From CATQHW01 sp965243545 (GTDB lineage: Bacteria > Spirochaetota > Spirochaetia > SZUA-6 > Bin103), in assembly GCA_965243545.1 (NCBI GenBank), contig OZ251573.1, positions 2,604,001-2,668,000 on the forward strand: a DNA stretch of 64,000 nucleotides, in the 5' to 3' direction. Positions within the stretch are counted from its first letter, which is position 1. Each line of letters begins with the position of its first letter. The notes beneath the pieces were generated by a model, which was not told the DNA's origin, did no database searches, and saw only the letters and a list, made by a program, of their open reading frames with translations. The position numbers and the translations under genes were made by a program. Of the stretch, positions 60,220 to 64,000 are shown piece by piece.

Positions 60220-61512
60220 GTGTCCGTGGTGCGAGGCAACGCCGACTTCCCGACCCTCCGCGACGCCGTTGAGCTGCAGAGGCGGGAACTCCATTCCCGG
60301 CTGAGCGAGCGGTACGTCGAACGGCAGCTCGGCGCCGAGTACGGCGACGACGCCATGATCAAGGTGATCCTGGGCCCGCGGCGCTGCGGAAAGTCGTTTC
60401 TGGCCATGCACATGTTGGCGCAGACCCGATCGCGCGGGTATCTCAACTTCGACGATGAGCGCCTGGTCGAGGTGGAGGACTACGACCGGCTCGTGGCCGC
60501 GGTCAACGCCGTGTACGGGAATCCCCGTCACCTGCTGCTCGACGAGATACAGAACCTGCCGAAGTGGGAGCTGTTCGTGAACCGCCTGCAGCGGCAGGGA
60601 TACCGGCTGCTGTTGACCGGCAGCAACGCCCACCTGCTGAGCGGCGAGCTGGCCACCCACCTGACCGGGCGGCACCTTCCCATCGTCCTGTTCCCCTTCT
60701 CGTTCACCGAATCCGTCAGCGCCTTCCCGGCCGAGCGCACCGCGCCGGAGTGGACGGCAGCCCTGCACCGCTACGCCCGGGACGGCGGCTACCCGGAGCC
60801 GCTGCTGCGCGACGTCGACCGCGGCTTCTACCTGCGCACGCTGTGGGACTCCATCCTCTACAAGGACATCGTCCGCCGCCGCCGCATCCGCTCGGTCGCC
60901 GGGATCGAGGACCTGGCCGGCTACCTGCTGGCCAACGTCGGCCGGGAGTACTCCCTGCACCGTCTGACGGCGATCACGCGGTGCCGGAGCGTGCGGACGG
61001 TGGCCCGGTACATCGCCCACCTGGAGGAGGCGTTCCTGTTCTTCTCGCTGCCGCGCTTCTCGTTCAAGATACGGGAGCAGGCCGCCGCCAACCGCAAGAT
61101 CTACTGCATCGACAACGGTCTGGTGACCGCCCGCGCGGTGCGGTTCAGTCCCGACCTGGGCCGGCTGGTGGAGAACCTGGTGGCGGTCGCGCTCCGCAAG
61201 CGGGCGCTGGACGGCGCGTGTCAGGTCTTCTACTGGAAGGACGCCCGGCAGCGGGAGGTCGACTTCGTCGTGAAGGAGGGGCTGCGGGTCACGCAGCTCA
61301 TCCAGGTCTGCTGGGACATGACCGACCCGAGCACCCGGCGCCGCGAGATCCGCGCCCTGCTCCAGGCGGGACGGGAGCTCGACTGCGACCGGCTGCTGGT
61401 GCTCACCGCCGACACCGACGCCGAGGATGAGGTGACGTGGTACGGGATGCGCGGACGGATACGGCGGTTGCCGGTCTGGCGCTGGCTGTCCGAGCCGCCC
61501 GGCGGCGTCTGA
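60217..61512 (+). CDS. AAA_14 / DUF4143 family ATPase
   Basis: 431 residues from ATG 60217; an in-frame TTG at 60199 inside the palindrome is an alternative start. Walker A LGPRRCGKSFLAM (residues 52-64), Walker B HLLLDEIQNLPKWE (about 107-120), sensor LLLTGSNAHLLSGELATHLT. RYARDGGYPEPLLRD (family GGYPE) opens the DUF4143 part, which ends with KDARQREVDFVV and a final strand, a PD-(D/E)XK-like core. Cytosolic. These ATPases are abundant, often patchy in distribution and of unproven function. The gene replaces the front of a binding-protein gene, so it came in late. Confidence 0.9.
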   Translation: MVSVVRGNADFPTLRDAVELQRRELHSRLSERYVERQLGAEYGDDAMIKVILGPRRCGKSFLAMHMLAQTRSRGYLNFDDERLVEVEDYDRLVAAVNAVYGNPRHLLLDEIQNLPKWELFVNRLQRQGYRLLLTGSNAHLLSGELATHLTGRHLPIVLFPFSFTESVSAFPAERTAPEWTAALHRYARDGGYPEPLLRDVDRGFYLRTLWDSILYKDIVRRRRIRSVAGIEDLAGYLLANVGREYSLHRLTAITRCRSVRTVARYIAHLEEAFLFFSLPRFSFKIREQAAANRKIYCIDNGLVTARAVRFSPDLGRLVENLVAVALRKRALDGACQVFYWKDARQREVDFVVKEGLRVTQLIQVCWDMTDPSTRRREIRALLQAGRELDCDRLLVLTADTDAEDEVTWYGMRGRIRRLPVWRWLSEPPGGV

Positions 61513-61515
61513 TCG

Positions 61516-61932
61516 TCAGTCGTCGAGCCGTACGCCGACCCACTCGGCGCGGTTGGCGGTGACGTCGATCACGTTGCCGTCCGGGTCGAGCACCTTGAAG
61601 GAGATCGGCGGCGGCTGGCTGGGGTCGATCGGGTTGCGCTCCTTGACGCTCTCTTTGGAGAACGACACGCCGAGCTCGTGCAGCCGCCGCCACACGGCGT
61701 CCAGGTCATCGACGACGATCCCGAAGTGGATGAACTCGTCCCCCTCGTCGTACTGGCGGCGGTCGGACGGCGGCTGGTCGATCAGGGTGACGTTGAGCAC
61801 GCCGTCGGTGAGGTCCAACGCCTGCCCGCTGCCGCGGTAGCCCAGGAACTCCCAGCCGAACACGGTCTGGTAGAAGGTCCGCGAGCGTTCCAGGTCGCCG
61901 CAACGGAGCGCCAAGTGCCGGAGTTGTGCCAT
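61516..61932 (-). CDS. VOC/glyoxalase superfamily protein
   Basis: 138 residues from ATG 61932 (ATG 61941 is the alternative; neither has a strong ribosome site). Two beta-alpha-beta-beta-beta modules: MAQLRHLALRCGDLERSRTF, YQTVFGWEFLGYRG, then FIHFGIVVDDLDAVWRRLHE, LGVSFSKESV, FKVLDPDGNVIDVT. Metal ligands should be the His in LRHLA and FIHFG; the usual last Glu reads Asp in NVIDVT. Function could be lyase, isomerase, dioxygenase or fosfomycin-type resistance. Its 3' end lies three bases from the end of the ATPase gene. Confidence 0.85.
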   Translation of the reverse strand: MAQLRHLALRCGDLERSRTFYQTVFGWEFLGYRGSGQALDLTDGVLNVTLIDQPPSDRRQYDEGDEFIHFGIVVDDLDAVWRRLHELGVSFSKESVKERNPIDPSQPPPISFKVLDPDGNVIDVTANRAEWVGVRLDD

Positions 61933-62003
61933 GCCGCGCATGGTACCGCCGGTCCGCACTCTCCGCAAGTGGCGGGCGGCGGCGGACGAGGTGCGGGCCG
62001 GCA

Positions 62004-62012
62004 TGGTAGTCT
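62004..62012 (+). promoter_or_regulatory. Extended -10 promoter, leaderless start for the third dioxygenase
   Basis: TGGTAGTCT fits an extended -10 (TGnTAnnnT). The hexamer ends 6 nt before the ATG at 62019, so transcript and reading frame should start together. No Shine-Dalgarno. Confidence 0.5.
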
Positions 62013-62018
62013 TGGGCC

Positions 62019-62909
62019 ATGCCCACGGACACGGCGGCCGGCCTGCAGGCTCTGAAGACCGACCCGGCGATGCGCAAGCACTTCAAGGCGCTGGACGAAC
62101 ACGGCTACACGATCCTGGAAGGCGTGCTGACCGCGCGTCAGATCGACGAAGCGATCCGGGAGATCGCGCTCACCTACCGGGAGGATCGCGCCGCCGAGCA
62201 TGAGCCCGGCACGTTGCGCACCCACAACCTGTCGGCGCGCGCCGAGGTGTTCCGGGAGATGCTTGAGATACCGCAGGTGATGGCGTGTCTGGCCTACCTG
62301 CTCGGCGACGACTACGTCCTGTGCGACTCGGGCGCGCGGTCGCCGCTGCCGGGCATGAAGGCGCAGGGTCTGCACCGCGACGGGGACGACTTCATGCCGA
62401 ACCCGCCGTACAACGTGCACGCGGTGGTGCCCACGTTCGCGCAGTCGTTGTTCGCGCTCTCGGAGTTCACGGCGGAGAGCGGCGCCACCCGCTTCGTGCC
62501 GGGATCGCACAACCGGGACCTGGACCCGGCCACGATCCCGCCCGAAGAGGAGCGCCAGTTCATCTGCAAGCCGGGCGCCTGCCTGGTGTACGACGGACGC
62601 CTGCTGCACGGCGGCGCGCCCAACGCCACGGACCGGATTCGCTACGCCGTGCTCAACTTCCACTGCCGGGCGCGGATGAAGCCGTTCTGCGACCACACCC
62701 GCTCCATCCCGCGCGGCGTCGTGGATGCGGCGTCCCCCACGCTACGCCGGCTGTGGGGATTCGAGTGTCAGTCAGCGTGGGAGGCGTCACCGCGCGACTA
62801 CCGGATCATCGAGGTGACCGGCGCCAAGCCGCGCTTCGAGTACCGGGGCGCCGCCGCGCAGCAGGAAGCGGCAGCGCGGCCGGAGACTCGGACCGAGGTG
62901 ACCGGATGA
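62019..62909 (+). CDS. Phytanoyl-CoA dioxygenase family protein
   Basis: 296 residues. LDEHGYTILEGVLTARQIDE is the usual opening. Iron ligands: LHRDGDD (HxD, about residues 117-121) and the distal His in GRLLHGGAPN (about 202); RIRYAVLNFHC supplies the 2-oxoglutarate Arg. SEFTAESGATRFVPGSHNRD is the standard central strand. It is only distantly like the tandem pair at 11563-13310 (no PWW motif). The last 20 residues are disordered (Gln/Ala/Arg). Single-gene unit with a leaderless promoter. Substrate unknown. Confidence 0.91.
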   Translation: MPTDTAAGLQALKTDPAMRKHFKALDEHGYTILEGVLTARQIDEAIREIALTYREDRAAEHEPGTLRTHNLSARAEVFREMLEIPQVMACLAYLLGDDYVLCDSGARSPLPGMKAQGLHRDGDDFMPNPPYNVHAVVPTFAQSLFALSEFTAESGATRFVPGSHNRDLDPATIPPEEERQFICKPGACLVYDGRLLHGGAPNATDRIRYAVLNFHCRARMKPFCDHTRSIPRGVVDAASPTLRRLWGFECQSAWEASPRDYRIIEVTGAKPRFEYRGAAAQQEAAARPETRTEVTG

Positions 62910-62985
62910 ACCTTACGAACTGCGGCGCGATGCAGGACTCAGTCTGAAGCGGCCGGCCTGATCCCCGGCGCGGCCGGGTGACGCC

Positions 62986-63894
62986 TTACAACAACGACAG
63001 GCTCTGCAGGCCGGCGCGCAAGCGCTCCATCTCCGCATCGGTGAGATCGGACAGCGGCGGCCGGCGCCAGCGGCCGGAAATCCCGGCCAGCTCCATCATG
63101 CCGTGGCAGGCGGCGTCGATGCCGGCCGGCGACACGGCGTCCAGCAGATCGAACATCGGCATGTCGTAGTCGCGGATGATCCGCGCGGCCGCCGCCACGT
63201 CACCGCCCTCGACGGCGCGCCAGTAGGCGCGGGTGATCTCCGGCTTGAAGGCGACCAGCACGGACATGTAGCCGTCGCAGCCGTACGGCAGCATGTCCAG
63301 GTGGGTCTGCTTCTGTCCGCCGGCAAAGTTGCTCCACGCCCCCTGCGTCAGCACGCACGCCGGCCGCGCGAACTCCGGGCCGTAGTCCTCCTTGAAGCCG
63401 ACGATGCGGTCGCCTTCGGCCAGCAGCAGGCGCACGGCGTCGAGCGCGCCGCGCACGCCGAGCGGCGCCAGCGTGGCGCTCAGGATCACGGCCGGCAGCT
63501 CGCGTGAGACCGCCAGGAAGTAATCCGCCGCGTCGCGCACCGTGACCCCTCGGAACGGCATGGAGGCCATCACGCCGTCGGCGCCCGCCTCGCGCGCGAA
63601 CCGGGCGAAGTCGACCGCCTGACCCTGCCACCACGGCGCCGCGGCGGCCAGAAACATCGCCCGGCCGCCGACGTGCTCGCGCGTCGCCGTGGTCAACTCG
63701 GCGATCTCCCGCTCAGTGAGCACCGCGTACAGGCTGTCGCCCGGCGTGAACAGCACCGTGCGCGCCCCGCCGTCGATGGCCGCGTCCACGAACCCGCGCA
63801 GGCCGTCGTAGTCGACCGCTCCGTCCGACCGAAACGGCGTGTTGATCGAACTGAGCGGCCCCGTGAAGTGATGCTTGAAACGTTCCCGGTCCAT
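62986..63894 (-). CDS. Dihydrodipicolinate synthase/N-acetylneuraminate lyase family protein
   Basis: 302 residues from ATG 63894 (TATCCT lies 8 nt upstream; an ATG further up at 63981 adds an Arg-rich tail with no similarity). Features: GPLSSINTPFRSDGAVDYDG, LFTPGDSLYAVLTEREIAEL (in place of GTTGExxxL), and the Schiff-base Lys in RIVGFKEDYGPEF (about 169). The usual catalytic Tyr of the YNxP motif is missing (AVILSATLAPLGV), so the reaction probably differs from that of DapA. Some relatives act on sugar acids or keto acids. With a nearby dioxygenase it may belong to the catabolism of an aromatic or sugar acid. Confidence 0.88.
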   Translation of the reverse strand: MDRERFKHHFTGPLSSINTPFRSDGAVDYDGLRGFVDAAIDGGARTVLFTPGDSLYAVLTEREIAELTTATREHVGGRAMFLAAAAPWWQGQAVDFARFAREAGADGVMASMPFRGVTVRDAADYFLAVSRELPAVILSATLAPLGVRGALDAVRLLLAEGDRIVGFKEDYGPEFARPACVLTQGAWSNFAGGQKQTHLDMLPYGCDGYMSVLVAFKPEITRAYWRAVEGGDVAAAARIIRDYDMPMFDLLDAVSPAGIDAACHGMMELAGISGRWRRPPLSDLTDAEMERLRAGLQSLSLL

Positions 63895-64000
63895 GACGGC
63901 CGAGGATACACCAAACGCAACCCGCGCGCGTCGTCCCGCCGCCCCCGCGATTGGGCGATGGCGAACTCGCCGCATCCGCATCCGTATGCCTGTTTCAAGA

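Noticed and set aside
63958..64000. Possible plus-strand gene start (ATG with Pro/His-rich codons) at the right edge
   Set aside because: Too short to judge, no ribosome site and no leaderless -10 spacing.

Overview
The window is G+C-rich (about two-thirds by eye) and densely coded, with no rRNA, tRNA or CRISPR array that I could find. It looks like a chromosome segment of an uncultured Gram-negative heterotroph: five ABC uptake systems or parts of them, a lipoprotein, an omptin-like outer-membrane protein remnant, a muramidase-family protein and several families expanded in environmental bacteria (phytanoyl-CoA dioxygenase-like, sulfatase, hydantoinase, Gfo/Idh/MocA). The mix of LplB/YtcP-type and Dpp-type transporters with AAA-ATPase/PD-(D/E)XK fusion proteins reminds me of high-G+C Spirochaetota genomes, but nothing in the window proves the phylum.

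Layout. 1-13310 (minus): one long catabolic operon, read right to left: two tandem Fe/2-oxoglutarate dioxygenases, an ABC exporter, a sulfatase, hydantoinase HyuA/HyuB, a polysaccharide deacetylase, then a peptide-type ABC importer (binding protein, two permeases; the second runs off the left edge). 13489-28107: an accessory, defence-like island that starts in a truncated TM2-domain gene. It holds a DUF3696-like ATPase, an AAA-ATPase/PD-(D/E)XK protein, an archaeal-type ATPase coupled to an HExxH metallopeptidase, an OLD-like ATPase coupled to a small PD-(D/E)XK-like protein, a Fic AMPylase, small unknown proteins and a 1361-residue type IIG restriction-modification enzyme. 28128-32421: a CobW GTPase and a BNR/VPS10-like propeller protein, convergent and overlapping. 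32433-38052 (minus): an LplB/YtcP-type sugar importer whose YtcP permease is frameshifted, a TIM-barrel-like protein and an orphan HipS-like protein. 38244-40222: an amidohydrolase and an M19 dipeptidase. 40261-43699 (minus): assimilatory sulfate reduction cysH-cysD-cysN. 43812-44926: a broken omptin-like gene and a lipoprotein with a 10-G tract. 45571-56278 (plus): a complete Dpp-type importer (five genes) followed by a sialidase-like protein, a beta-propeller glycosidase-like protein, an amidohydrolase and an oxidoreductase. 56300-60182 (minus): a MalFG-type importer with a NamZ/DUF1343 muramidase, whose binding-protein gene has lost its 5' third at a perfect 36-bp palindrome. 60217-61512: the AAA_14/DUF4143 ATPase that begins at that palindrome. 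61516-63894: a VOC-family protein, a third dioxygenase and a DapA-like aldolase.

Two kinds of transcript start stand out. Several island genes and other single genes have a -10 hexamer ending exactly 6 nt before the start codon, so their mRNAs should be leaderless. In contrast, two long metabolic operons start with a hairpin at the predicted +1, followed by a Shine-Dalgarno site. The best candidates for undescribed systems are the ATPase-metallopeptidase pair (16983-19300), the ATPase-nuclease pair (19428-21394) and the palindrome-flanked DUF4143 ATPase cassette (60184-61512).
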